64,000 nt of DNA from Lineus longissimus (lineage: Eukaryota; Nemertea; Pilidiophora; Heteronemertea; Lineidae): NCBI RefSeq assembly GCF_910592395.1, contig NC_088324.1, forward strand, positions 13,728,953 to 13,792,952, written 5' to 3'. A model generated the notes under the pieces. It was not told the origin of the DNA. It saw only the letters and a list, made by a program, of their open reading frames with translations, and made no database searches. Of the stretch, positions 1 to 11,739 are shown one piece after another (the stretch's first letter is position 1; each line of letters starts with the position of its first letter). The position numbers and the translations under genes are program-made.

Positions 1-2950
1 CTACAAAGACAATTGGAAGGTTTATTCTATTCTAACAGGCCAGTTGGGAATCTGAAGAAGTACTTTTACAAACATGAATTGTGTCTCTCTGCAGTCAAAC
101 AAGTGTACAGTATTTTGTGCCAAGCTTATGAAGTTGGCAGATAACTCAAAAATTTAGCTCGATCTTTGCTTGGGTTGTTTGTGAAATATTTTCACGAAAG
201 CAAAATAGTCCATTGAATCCTATTTGACGAAAAAGTGCATCATTGTTTGTTGTCGCACTTTTTGCCAATGAAGCCATAATAACATGTTTAATGGAATGGT
301 GGTTTCTACGACGATGAAATCGCTTTAAGGACATAAGACGTGTGATCTGAACGCTAATGAACTGAATCGTGCTGACGGCGAAGCGTCACTCTTTACGTTG
401 CATCAATAATGGGATATCTCCCTCCTGGCTAGCTGCATCATCACTTTGTGGTTGCCGCGTTTATCTAACGCAACGATGTCGGGGTAAAATGCAGTTTTAT
501 AGTGCCGAGACACTATGTGCTGAAATGCATCATTGGCAATTAATTATAGCAAATTAACTACGTATCTGAATCTTACTGCAAGTATACCAAAGTACATTTA
601 ACCCTGTCATGATGTAAGGACTGGGGATATCTCATCACCTAGTACAGCATCGCACAGTCTCATTCTCGACATGCCCCTCCTCCCCACCACAATTTTTTTG
701 CATCATTCAGTCAAGACCACAGGGTCAGACATCCTAATTAAGCCCTCCAGGCATATAGGCATTGTATTTTCTTGATCAATCCTAAAATACCCCAATGACT
801 TGCTATGAGAAACTACGGTATCTTGTGTTAATTGCCACCTGTTGCACTCATCGCTCAGCCTCATTCTGGACACAGCCCCTCTTCCCCACCGCAACGCGTC
901 TTCACTGCGATTAGCTTCATCAAGTATTCCGCATGAAGGACGTGCCTGTCACACTTCGTCGGGGCACCGAACGAGCAGACGATGTTTTAATTACAAACTT
1001 GTTGCACATGGGTGCTGACATGGTGTCCGCTTTCTATCAAATTGATTAGAGTAAAGTTTTGATAAAACTTTGGAATTTCGGACTTTATTGCAGGCTGAAA
1101 CCTTTGTTTTGTTAAGGATTACTTGAAGTTTGCACTTGTCTCAACGAGCACAAGATTACGGTTTTGTTTTCCATCTTTTAGTGATTTTGTTCTATCAGAC
1201 GGACGTGGTTTTCAATTTGCTATCAAAATTTCTTGATTCAGATGTTTTTTGATCAAATTTATAGTTTTGTTATGGATTGCAGGATGTGGGAAAACTTTGT
1301 TCTTGTCGATAAATTTCGACCTCCAACTTGCGATGATTAAAATACAAGCTCTGATTTATTGAGGACAGATGTGACTGCGAGGAATTTGAACTAGGAATAT
1401 ATCCTATTTAATGCTTGCATCAGTTGGAATATTACTTTGAAAAACGTGTCATTCACAGAGTGTTTGAATGTGTTTTTATATTCAAATCCCATATTTGTAA
1501 CCATTCCATTGCCGTTTTCATCACAAAGTGTTTCGTGGTGAAGTCTTCCTCAAAACTGCCGCACTGAAATATACCAGTCAAGGCATTTCATATGAGGGAG
1601 CCTACACTGGCATTGTGGACCAATATCCCTCTATCCCTCATTTTGATTAATATCTGGACACTGAAGTTTGTCTTTACGGTTTTGCACTCCAGTCTCTGTG
1701 TTGATGGTAGTGACAGTCTCCCTCGAACCGAGGCTAAGCAGCTTAGCAGATGTCGAGTAAATTCCTCCACAAGGCGTCAAAATGAGATTGAATCTGTTTT
1801 AAGTTTAATTTGATCCTTTGTGCGTAGCTAATTGGAATCTGCTTAGCTTCCTTCGTGTCACACAAGTTCGTCTTCTCGACTTCCTTGATGAAAATAACTC
1901 CAAACTTATTCCAACACTTTACTTTTTGTTTGTTGTCGCGGAATTCAACACAACGCAATTTTGATTAGATAACTTTTTAATTTGTGGGGTTGGTGAGTTT
2001 TTGTATGATTTCAAAAGTGAATATCAGGCACAAACTAAAATGAGAAACTGAGAAGATTATAGCAGTGGAAGAGTTAAAGTGCCCAGAAAATGGTGGTTCC
2101 TCACTATTTCCTTTCCCATCCTTTGCATCCAGAACACAAAAAATGAAAATCATTCCAATTATCTTTTGCTTGTGAAATTAATCCGTTAGGAAATCTCTGT
2201 TCCGGAAATCAAGTTTTTGACATTTCTGTTCCACCCTAAGGTGACGAGAATCACATGTGCATCTTAAATGATAGGTTTTGATGGGAAAATGATTGAAACC
2301 AAGCTGTGTCTTTTTTCCGTCACATCAACTTGTCATTTCATCAGATCTGTTAGGGTTTGATTGTTTTCCTTTGATCTGTAATTAGAATTGCGAGGGATGG
2401 ATAAGTCCTGTCCGTTATTGAGGTGGCCAGTGATTAGTTCAAAATTTGAATATCGGTATCCATGATTTAGAGGCATTTTGGTTACAAAGTTCAGATTTGA
2501 TTGGAGTTCAAACTAGATTTGGAATATCAACATTTGGTAGTTTGCAAAATTGTTTTTTCAAAGGCTGGTTTTTGATACCCAGATAAAGGTCAATGAGGCT
2601 GTGAATTTTATGATGCTTCGTGTGAGATGGACATGGATTAGGATTCCCTTTGGTTTCTGATGGGGGCCATGTTGGAAATGTTACGTAGAATCGGAAAGAT
2701 TTTAGGTAAAAGTACATGTATTTGTCATTTTGTTTTCAGTGTTTGACTGAGAGTTTGATGATTCCGTTAAAAATAATCAGTAATATTGTGTGTCTTATTT
2801 TGTTCTGAAAACTGGCAAATGGAGTTTGGATGGAACACAGAGTAAAATGGCCTGTTCATATGGTCAGTTGATTTATTTTGTCCCAGATATCTGCACAATG
2901 TACCATATAGTCATAGTAATATTATGAATTTCGACGTTTTTTATTTGCAG
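1..2950. other. 5' flank or intron with no firmly supported exon
   Basis: AT-rich, without an open frame that looks like protein over any useful length. Two imperfect direct copies of a roughly 47 bp C-rich word lie at 646-692 and 846-895. One possible coding patch is 933-1011: an ATG at 933 opens 26 codons (MKDVPVTLRRGTERADDV...) ending in phase 1, which would match the phase of the exon at 2951, but the donor there (GTGCTG) is poor. Otherwise I see nothing that I can name. Confidence 0.5.
933..1011 (+). CDS. Possible first coding exon of the PDZ-DH-PH gene (weak)
   Basis: A CpG-richer patch in an AT-rich flank carries ATG followed by 26 open codons, beginning MKDVPVTLRRGTERADD, and one extra base at 1011. 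Ending after that base gives phase 1, which is what the exon at 2951 needs: its first two bases complete a glycine codon before HKNIPEVNKD. In favour are the phase match and local composition. Against it are the non-consensus donor (GTGCTG) and the absence of a recognisable domain. The frame simply continues to a TAG at about 1049, so it may be a chance ORF. The true start could equally lie upstream of the window. Confidence 0.2.
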
Positions 2951-5900
2951 GTCACAAAAATATTCCTGAAGTCAACAAAGATGTGCTATGGATGGACCCA
3001 CTCAATGTAAGTTCATTTTCATTAAGTTTACTTCCTTTTTGGCTGTACCACTATGTCCTTGACTAACTCAGAGGGGTAATTAATAGCAAAACACTAGTAA
3101 TGCCCCAGCTAGGTGGCGCTGAGAGGAAGTCAATCGAACCTTCGGTACTTTACCCAACTAAATTCAAAACCATTATTGTGTTATTATGCCTTGAGTGTAG
3201 AGTTTTAACACCATGGCTGGCCAATTTCACGTCAAAGTAAAACATAGTGCACACTTAACGGGATCATTTCACCGACGTTTAAATCTTATTCTATCGCTGC
3301 AAATTCAATTTACGCAACAAGATGTATAATCAAACCTGGGATTTGTCTTCATTTGCGACTAATTCTCGGCTGTAAATTAACTGTGGGTGTGGTTTGTCGC
3401 AGGTGGTATCTCAGGAAAGTACAATTGGCTAAATAGGGACGCCATGATGATTGCATTTCTTCATTCCGTATCCTCTTAAGATGTAGGGCAGTTGGAGCAA
3501 ACATATTCAGTGGTCGTCAAAAATGAAATAAGGACAGAAAAGCAACTTGCCTTTACTTTGCTTAGAACCATAGATCTTTGGTTCGCCAGTCTACTGCTCT
3601 ACCCATTGAGCTATCGAAGTTCCCTGTTCTATTGCACTGTTTGACATGTTAATTACAGCCAACTGAGATCAATGTAATCCCGGGGAGAGGCCGTTAAGAA
3701 AACTTATCAGTGAAAGTATGGGTAATGGTCCTGTTTTAGAGAAATTGGAAAAATTTTAGATGAGGTTGAAGTCCCATAAAATTACAAGATGAAATAATCA
3801 TTCAGCAGGTGTCATCTGATTGCTAACGAATCCCTTGAGTGTCATTAAATTGTATTTGATGGTGAAATTTCTGCAATGTGAGCCAGAACTGCTTCAGGAA
3901 TGATATGGTAAATTTGAGATGCTGAGATGTGACTAATACCGAGGCAGTATTGGCATGCGTAGGCTTGTGCCTCTTATGTCGTTCGTTGTCGACATCTTGA
4001 CAAATTAGATATGTCACCACCACTTGAGGATTGTGACAAGGTGGTGCAATCAACTAAGTAAAATGGCCAAAATAGTTCTCCTCAAAATAAATAAATTGAA
4101 AGTAAAAATATTCCAATAGTTCTTACCATGTGCTCTCGCCTGTCTCCAATATCATTACTGACGTCAAGTCAGGCCATATTAGCTGCTAGAATCTTGAAAA
4201 ATGCACACAATTATCTGCGGTAAATCAGCCAGAAATTGCTAATAGAAGGTAATTTACGGCTTACTGGCTTACGAGCTAATACTGGGTACTTGCAATTTCA
4301 TGTTTTTATGGTACTGTTCCTACAAAATACATGAATTGGTAATTTGCACACGGATGTCTTAGGCGGATTAGAAGTGGGAGGCTGTAGAAGTTTAGGGACA
4401 TGTATGCGCCCATCACTCAGGTGCATCTACATCTTTAGACTTTCAAATACCGGCACTATTTTCACAAGTCAAATATTTTTGAAATTTTCACAATAGAGGG
4501 GTATAGTTGTGAACTTAAAAAACTCATGTATGACCTGATGATGTATCAGTTAGTTGCTTTGATGCCGACTGAGGCGTGGGAAGAGCATTGTCTTGCTTGA
4601 ACGAAATTCGCTAAAAGAACTATTCTTGGCTTTGGCAGCCCTTGGAGGTCTAGTCGCATGTAGTGTTGCGCGCAGCTGGCGAGCTGACTTGTGGCAATAT
4701 CTCTTCATAAAAAGTTGTTATTTCCACACATTTGCGACCGCTTCCAGCTGGCGCTGCTCTCCTTTGTGAGCTAACAAAGTAATTAACAACCGTGCTCTAA
4801 TTGAACACTATTACCATTCTGACAACTTTTTTGTCCGTGCAATGATTAGCAGCATTCAGGCAAGTGATCATATGCAACAAATAAAAACTTGCCTTGCCCT
4901 CAGCTATGCGGATACGAATCACCAAAGTTAATGGAGAAAATGTTTGTTTTTTCCTTGGTTTTTCCGGAGGGGTGTGGTGCAGATGTATTATCTACCTTAC
5001 CTACCCTTTGAGCAATATTGCTTGAGCAAGTCATACAGAACCATTCTTCAGGAAAGGTGCAGAATGCTAGCAAATAATTATAATCTTTATCCGCCTCCTC
5101 AAAAGCCAATTTCCCTCTGTTACCAAAGCCCTAGATAAATTTTTGATATCAAACTATAAATTTCAACATTTGCCTTGATTTCACATTAGATTTGATGTGA
5201 ATGAAAAATTAGCATTCGCTATCTGCAGCAGTGAATTCATCCCGAGATGCCACAGCAACCCGTGATTGAATTAGCTTCCTTTCCCCAGATCCTTTCGTGC
5301 TCTCACTGCATCTCTAAACTAATTCGTATTTCTCATTACTCATCGGTGATTAGCCAATCAACACCAATTATTATCGCACAGGTCATTTCTGAGTTTGATG
5401 GAAAAGAAATTAGCAAATTAAAATTGTCAAGAATATGAGTAAACTAATTATTGTCAGATTGGCCATATTTGATAGTTTGCACGCTCACGTTTATGGGTTC
5501 GTTTTAATAGTCAAGCCAAAGGGTTCGTGGTCTGCTGCTAACGCTTAACAGTACCAGGGATTGAAGCCAGTATAGTAAGAATAACCTCTGTCATTACTTA
5601 CCTTTCTCCTCCATCTTATTCTTTTAGATTACTATTAAGAGACGGAAGACTGGATATGGATTCACACTTGTGGGCTGCAGCCCAGCTGCCATTGGCCGTA
5701 TTGATGCAGGTAAGCCTATAGATTTACTCATCAAGATCAAAACCATTCTTTCAAACTAATATTGTAATAGTTGTCCCCACATTTGTTTGCCATTGACCTT
5801 AGTCATCTCATTCCTCTGTTGACAAGACGAAGAGCACCTGTGAAGTAACTTCAATATAAACTAGAAGCCCAAGGGCCTGTCACTCAGCGCAGAATAATAG

Positions 5901-8900
5901 CTAATGGCCTTGACCTTAATCTGAATTTGACCTTTCAGGTTCTGCAGCAGAAGAGGCTGGGCTGCAGAGTGGTGACTGTATTGTCCGAATCAATGGACAA
6001 AATGTCTCTCGGTCATCAGCGGATAGCGTTGGGCGAATCATTCGGTAAGCAAATATCTTGTTATATCAGTCCATTAGACAAAGTATGTGTAATGCAGACA
6101 TGCAGTGTGTTGAAACTTAGCTGCTCAGAGAATCTTCCAAGAAAACGTTTTAAAAAGCTTAGAATTCTCCAAGGCTTTTGACATGCTACATATATTTGTT
6201 GGAAGCCCTCAATTACCACTTTCTGGAGGTAGCACTCAGTGTCATGGGGGCACCACAGGACAGGCCTGCAACATACACTGATGTAATTACTGTCAACATG
6301 GTCAACATAAGGTGAGGCCATGCGGCTGAACAAATATTTGGACCCAACATTATGATATTCTGATTTCAAGATTATCTGTTTCCCCTAGTTTTGCCTGATT
6401 CTTAGCTAACATTAGCTAAGCATTTTTTCTCCGTCATAATTACTGAATATTTGTACAGGTGACTGCATAAGCAGTAATCAAAAGGTTTCACAATTAATCT
6501 GAGATGAATTACAAGGGTTTTGTTGACATCAAGTTATGTTTTGAGGCAAGTTCCTTGTAAAAAAATGGATATCTGGTTTATGCTGTTAAGAAAAACTGTT
6601 GTGTTTCATGAGTTTATTCTTATTTTTACAGCCACTGTCGCCAAAAGGTCATCCTGGATATCCAGCGGGCAAAGAGGCTGGACGTCCCCGTTATGGAATC
6701 CCTTGAAAGCAGCCCATCCATCCAGCATGCAGGAGACTCGAAACGACCATCACGATCTGTCGAGAATGACCACCTCGCAGACTCATCGGACGATTCAAAA
6801 GAGAATCAAACTCGACAGAGGTTGGAGTCACGAGGGGTTAATACTGTAACACCATCTTTAACCTTTAATTATCAGGTAAGTGAGTATCGACCATCAACAT
6901 CAGTCAGTCATACTTGCCAACAAATCATGGTCATATTTCCAAAAGGAATTGCTATCAGTAATGTCATTTGGCATCAAAATGGTTGTGACCGGCGTTTCTC
7001 TGAAGGAACTTGTCACAGCACCTGCATGTGTTGTGTCCTTACAAAGATGTTTATCACTGCATGTTCATCACAAAACGATGCTTGGTCATAAATCATGGTC
7101 ATATTTCCATTAAGCATTACTGTCTGTTCCTGGTTACTAATTGACATGACAAGATAAGGAAGATGTCCTGATTAATCGCAACACAATAGTTAAATCAATA
7201 GATTTGACCTCGCATGTTAATCCATTGGGACATTTGAGATGATATTAGAAATTGCATCATTACTCAAAATGAAACAAAAGGTTTCTAGAGACAAGATTTT
7301 GTCAGCTAATTTTGGTCAGGGGCTTATTGGCAAGGACATTTTTTTTGGTGCCAGATATAGTGTAACCGTATCTTGATTATTTTCTCTTTAGGACTTGCCA
7401 GATATTGAGACATTTCGACAAGAAGCCACACAGAGATTATTAAAATGTGAGGAGTTGTACATCAAGTCTATGAGAGACGGTATCAGCCGGTATCTAAAAC
7501 CGCTTAAACGGCAGATACTGTCAACAACAGAGCACAGCACCGTGTTCCAAAATATTGAAAAGCTCGTGACGATCTCGGAGTATTACGTCCGTCAGCTGAA
7601 GCTTAATAGTCTGCCGTATATCGACATGGACAAGCAGCGAGATGGCTTTATTGATGCTGGCGGATACATCTATATGTCGAAGGTAAAAAATGATTTGACT
7701 AAAATATTTTGAAAGGAGTTTTAAAGGGGGACTACAGACTTAGGTTAGGGGGGTCAGACAGGTGGTCTCCATATGGCTTTAATGCACAGTTAGAGAGCTA
7801 GGTCTGGATTGACTTCACGACAATAATATTCCCCGCACAAGTGTTTGTTAAGAAAAAGCCATCCACAGAATCTGTGTTGGTTTGGCGTAAGTCTTGGCAT
7901 CGTTAGCCTGTCGTATACCGCGGTACGATGAGAAGCAGTGCGATGGCTTCATAATGCTTGGGGCTACATTTATATGTCCAAGGTAAAGAGAGATGATAAT
8001 GAACATTATCTCTGATAAGAGGTAGAGCAAAGATGAGCGATTAACACTTGACGTCGGTTCTCGTGGTTATCAGATTCTTAGAGAACTGGTGATGAGTATC
8101 AATGAATATTGGTGATTATTAGTACCAATGGATATTGAATACCACATGAGGAACACCTGATAATTTTGCATTTTTCATCATTTTCTCATTAAAATGATGG
8201 AAATTACTCCCAGAGCCCTTTGTCTTATCTTGGTCTTCATTATTTTTCAGTTACAATTGGTGTGTGAGGCCTATACCACATATTGTTCCCGCCTCCAGCA
8301 AGCCAAGATAAAACTAGCTAAACAGATGAAAGATGAGGACTTTAGGACATTTATTGAGGTAAGGAAATGTCGTTTGATATGAAAAGAGAAAAATTTGATT
8401 CAGAATCATGTCACGTCAGACTTTTAACATAAGATTTACCAGCATTTAAAAGTATTGTCCAAAGACCCTATATATATGCAATCAGGCCATCTATTAAAGG
8501 AAATATGACAACATGCATTATACATGCACTAGTTATTGTATTCTTGTTGGTCAAATCAAGCGCCTTGGCCAAGACCACATGCAAGGATCACTCACTCACC
8601 CAGGGACTAGCGTTAAGTCTCTGATGAAATGGGCAATAGGCTATATAATATCCAGATAGCTACTGGAAGGGGTGTGAATTGGTGTTTGGCACAAAGGGAT
8701 CAGTAATATAACAGTCGTTTCTTTTTCTGATTACAGAATGCCATGAGCAATGACACAAGTAATTTCCTAACTCTTGAGGAATTCCTGATCAAGCCCCAGC
8801 AGCATGTTTGGCAGATGTTGATCCACTTGCAGTCGGTTCAGATGTACACATCAACACAGCATCATGACTTCTCTTTCATTGAGGAAGTTGTCCAAGGTAA

Positions 8901-10514
8901 AGATAGGACTGAGAAATGTTTGAAATTTTAAGTAAACTGGACAACATCCAGCTAGAGGGATGTTATACATGTACTGTGGTTGAGTATTAGTGATGAAATT
9001 ATCACAGTTGGTGTGAAATCTCCAGATTCGTCACAAGAACTTATTTACCAAAGTTCAGCACCCGAGTGAGGGCCGGTCTCAGTGTAAACTTTACCAATGT
9101 TCAGTACCAAATACGGTTCCAGTATGAACTCACACAGGATAAGATGCTCCTATGACCTGTGAGAAAACACTTTAACTTATCCATGATCACATCTTCTCTC
9201 TCTCTTCGTACTCAATTCAGATTTTCATTTCTGCCATCTTTTCAGAACTGCGGAAGTGTTGCACAGCTATCAGCTACAGTTCCCCATCAAGTGGCCAGGG
9301 GAGTCCCTCCTACATCTCAACGAGCACCTCCAGATCCACCACCACATCCTCATTGGTCAGTTCCTCGTCATGTGACTCCGAGATCGTCGATCTTCAAAAT
9401 CGTGTGTCATTTTCGGAAGACGTCAAGACGATTCCGCTCGTCATCCCGAACCGCCATTTTATCTACAGCAGCGGCTTGAAGCAGATGCAATTGAAAGGCC
9501 AGCGTAAGGTAAAGTCATAGGACATGGGAGGCAGTCGAGGGAGGGAGGGTCTGATATCAGGACATCTCAATTTGACTAAATTTGCTTGAGATTACTATTC
9601 TTTTGAAGGAACTTTTCTCTGGGAAGATCATGGAGCCATATCAAAGCTATGTGTTGTGGGTACTGTGATTGTTGTCTAACTGTATTGACCTTTACATACT
9701 AAATTATAGACTTTTTGTTTGTCTCTCCATCTAATCTTGATATCTCTTCCTTTTAGATCTTCATGCTCCTCTTCACTGACATCCTTCTGATCGCTGAGCA
9801 GGACACGCCAAATAATTTCATCATCGTCGAGGAACCAGTATATCTGACTGACATCGTCTTCCAAGATTTCTCAAGGCCTAATGGTGAGATTTCGATCCTC
9901 TGACTCTTTGGAAAAAGACTCGCAGTTCTTCCTAACAAATGCTGTCTTTGGTTGATATACGTCAAGCTTGATTATCAGGGCATCGGACTGAACTGACAGC
10001 CCCAGGGAGTTCAAGCTGATGTCATTGTCGGGTTGTGCTCAATGATGCACTTTATTACACAAAAGTATCTGAAAAAGTAAAGATTTGCCAAACAATTTCA
10101 TAGAATAGCCTTAGAAGAATCTGCTCTATTTGAATGTTGAGCTGGAGAGCCGACTCCATGCTCCATGCAGCTCATCTGCTTTAAACCTGGTACCTGATGA
10201 AGAATAGAGAAGAATACTGGCCAAAGGACCAGACCACATAGCTTTTGATTATCAAAACACTATCTCAATATTTCTGCTTTTACCTTCCAGTTAATGAGTT
10301 TCAAGTCATCTGGAAAGTTAACGATAGTTACCAGTCCATGGTGCTAAAAGTCCCGTGTATTGAGCAGAAACACACATGGAAAGCGTTACTACAACAGCGG
10401 CTGGAGACCATAAGATCTATGAGTGCGGATTTACGTGAAGCCCGCCAGAGAGCAGCATATGCTGGACAGTCTCTGCCACTTTCAGAGGAGACAACTTCAG
10501 AGCAATATGAATGA
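2951..10514 (+). CDS. PDZ-DH-PH Rho guanine nucleotide exchange factor (5' end uncertain)
   Basis: Ten coding exons join in phase: 2951-3006, 5628-5709, 5939-6044, 6632-6875, 7392-7682, 8251-8358, 8737-8896, 9246-9508, 9757-9883 and 10291-10514 (TGA). They give 552 residues after the first partial codon. A PDZ domain covers about residues 19-100, with carboxylate-binding loop GYGFTL and the helix-2 region SSADSVGRII. A serine/acidic linker follows (about 100-162). A DH (RhoGEF) domain runs from about 165 to 348, with RLLKCEELYIKSM as its first conserved helix and FLIKPQQHVWQMLIHL as its third conserved region. A serine-rich insert is followed by a PH domain at about 420-515, with IFMLLFTDILLIAEQ and the C-terminal-helix Trp in KHTWKALLQQ. 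DH-PH proteins load GTP on Rho-family GTPases at membranes; PDZ domains dock C-terminal peptides. No RGS-like domain is seen, unlike ARHGEF11/12. I do not recognise the exact orthologue. The beginning of the protein is missing. Confidence 0.9.
3540..3625 (-). repeat. tRNA-derived SINE head or tRNA pseudogene
   Basis: Read on the minus strand, 3613-3596 gives TAGCTCAATGGGTAGAGC, an almost perfect tRNA D-arm/A-box, followed after a normal tRNA distance by a weak B-box-like GGTTCTAAGC near 3560. The acceptor stem does not close well and the B-box is decayed, so this is not a functional tRNA. It lies in the intron after the 2951-3006 exon of the PDZ-DH-PH gene. Confidence 0.5.
7912..7982 (+). pseudogene. 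Decayed duplicate of the 3' end of the 7392-7682 exon
   Basis: This intronic stretch repeats the last 70 or so bases of the DH exon that ends at 7682, including its splice donor. Compare AAGCAGCGAGATGGCTTT in the exon with AAGCAGTGCGATGGCTTC here; both continue to TATATGTC(G/C)AAG followed by GTAAA. The two donors are exactly 300 bp apart. A one-base deletion and a TGA break the frame, so it cannot serve as an alternative exon as written. I infer a partial tandem exon duplication that decayed. Confidence 0.7.
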
Positions 10515-11230
10515 CAGGAGACTTCTGCATATTCAAGGTGGATATGGATTGCTTCAAAAGTGTCAAATCTTCTCCAATAGTGCTTAAAAAAACGGACAGC
10601 TTAAAAGCTGTGCTAAGTCTTCTGCTCAGACAAGGCATGTGAGCCAAGAATGAACTTGGACTTGAACTTGAACCCAAAGCTATAAAAGATGCTTCCCCCA
10701 ATTGATAGCTGGTTCCCTCCAAATGTTGTCTCACCACTTGTAGTCCTACCTGTAAACCCGATTGGAGGAATACTTATTGGGCCCAAATGTCTTGTTTGTC
10801 AGTAAATCAATGGTGCTATACATAAATGTATATTTATTTGTTTATAAATGTAAATTTCTATATTGTTAGTTTGTATAGATATGGTATGATTTTAGCTAAG
10901 CCAACATCAAAACAGAATGTGGGCAGAAATGTAGAAGCAGTGAGAAGAAAGCTGTTTATTATTTTCTCTACTGTAAACCTGGTCAGGAGCTGTTCGTGAC
11001 TCAGGCAGCTCCACACCACAAATTGAAATGAAAGACTAAGAAATAGCTCTCTACTGTAAACAAGGTCAAGAGCAGTTCCTGACTGTACGGCTGAGTGTAC
11101 GGCTTCTGCTCATATTACCCCACAACCTTGTAAATAATCATTTGGCTAAACCAGTACATGTTACAGTGTATATGTAGTAGATTTGTTGTGTATAGAGAAG
11201 TATAGCTACTTGTTGGAAATAAATGGACAA
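10515..11230 (+). other. 3' UTR of the PDZ-DH-PH gene with AATAAA
   Basis: After the TGA at 10514 the sequence is AT-rich and non-coding. A canonical AATAAA poly(A) signal lies at 11218-11223, immediately before the first tandem-repeat array begins. The transcript end at about 11240 is inferred from that signal. Confidence 0.6.
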
Positions 11231-11264
11231 CCTATTGAAAAATATGTCTTTCTTGAAAATCTGT

Positions 11265-11735
11265 GATAGTGTTACAATCCAGTCCTATCTGCATGCCACA
11301 TCCTATCTGGATCTGCTCCCAGATATGGTGTCACAATCAAGTCAAACCTGCATAAGACATCATGTCCTTGCTATGGTGTCACAATCATGGTGGAGCTGCA
11401 GAGCACATTCTGTCTTGGATGTGCCAGAAGATATGGTGTCATAATCAAGTAGACCTGCATAACGCATCATGTCCAAGACGTGTCCTAAGTTATGGTGTCA
11501 CAATCTAACCAGATCTGAATACCACATCCTGTCCTAGAACTGTCTCTAGCTATGGTTTCACAACCAAGTTAGATCTGCATAGCACATCCTGTTTTGGACG
11601 TACCCTAAATGATGGTGTCTCCATCGAGTCAGATCTGCATTAGATGTCTTGTCCTTGATGTGCAACGGTGTCACAATCAAGGCAGAGCTGCAGAGCACAT
11701 CCTTTCATTGATGTACCATACTTGCTGTAGGCCTA
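11265..11735. repeat. Degenerate minisatellite, about 59 bp unit (array I)
   Basis: At least seven tandem copies with starts about 59-60 bp apart. The recognisable core is ATGGTGTCACAATCAAGTC, then a block close to AGATCTGCATAGCACATCC, then TGTCC and about 15 variable bases. Copies differ by point changes and small indels. The array begins just after the poly(A) signal of the PDZ-DH-PH gene and grades into array II. No protein-coding signal. Confidence 0.85.
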
Positions 11736-11739
11736 CACA

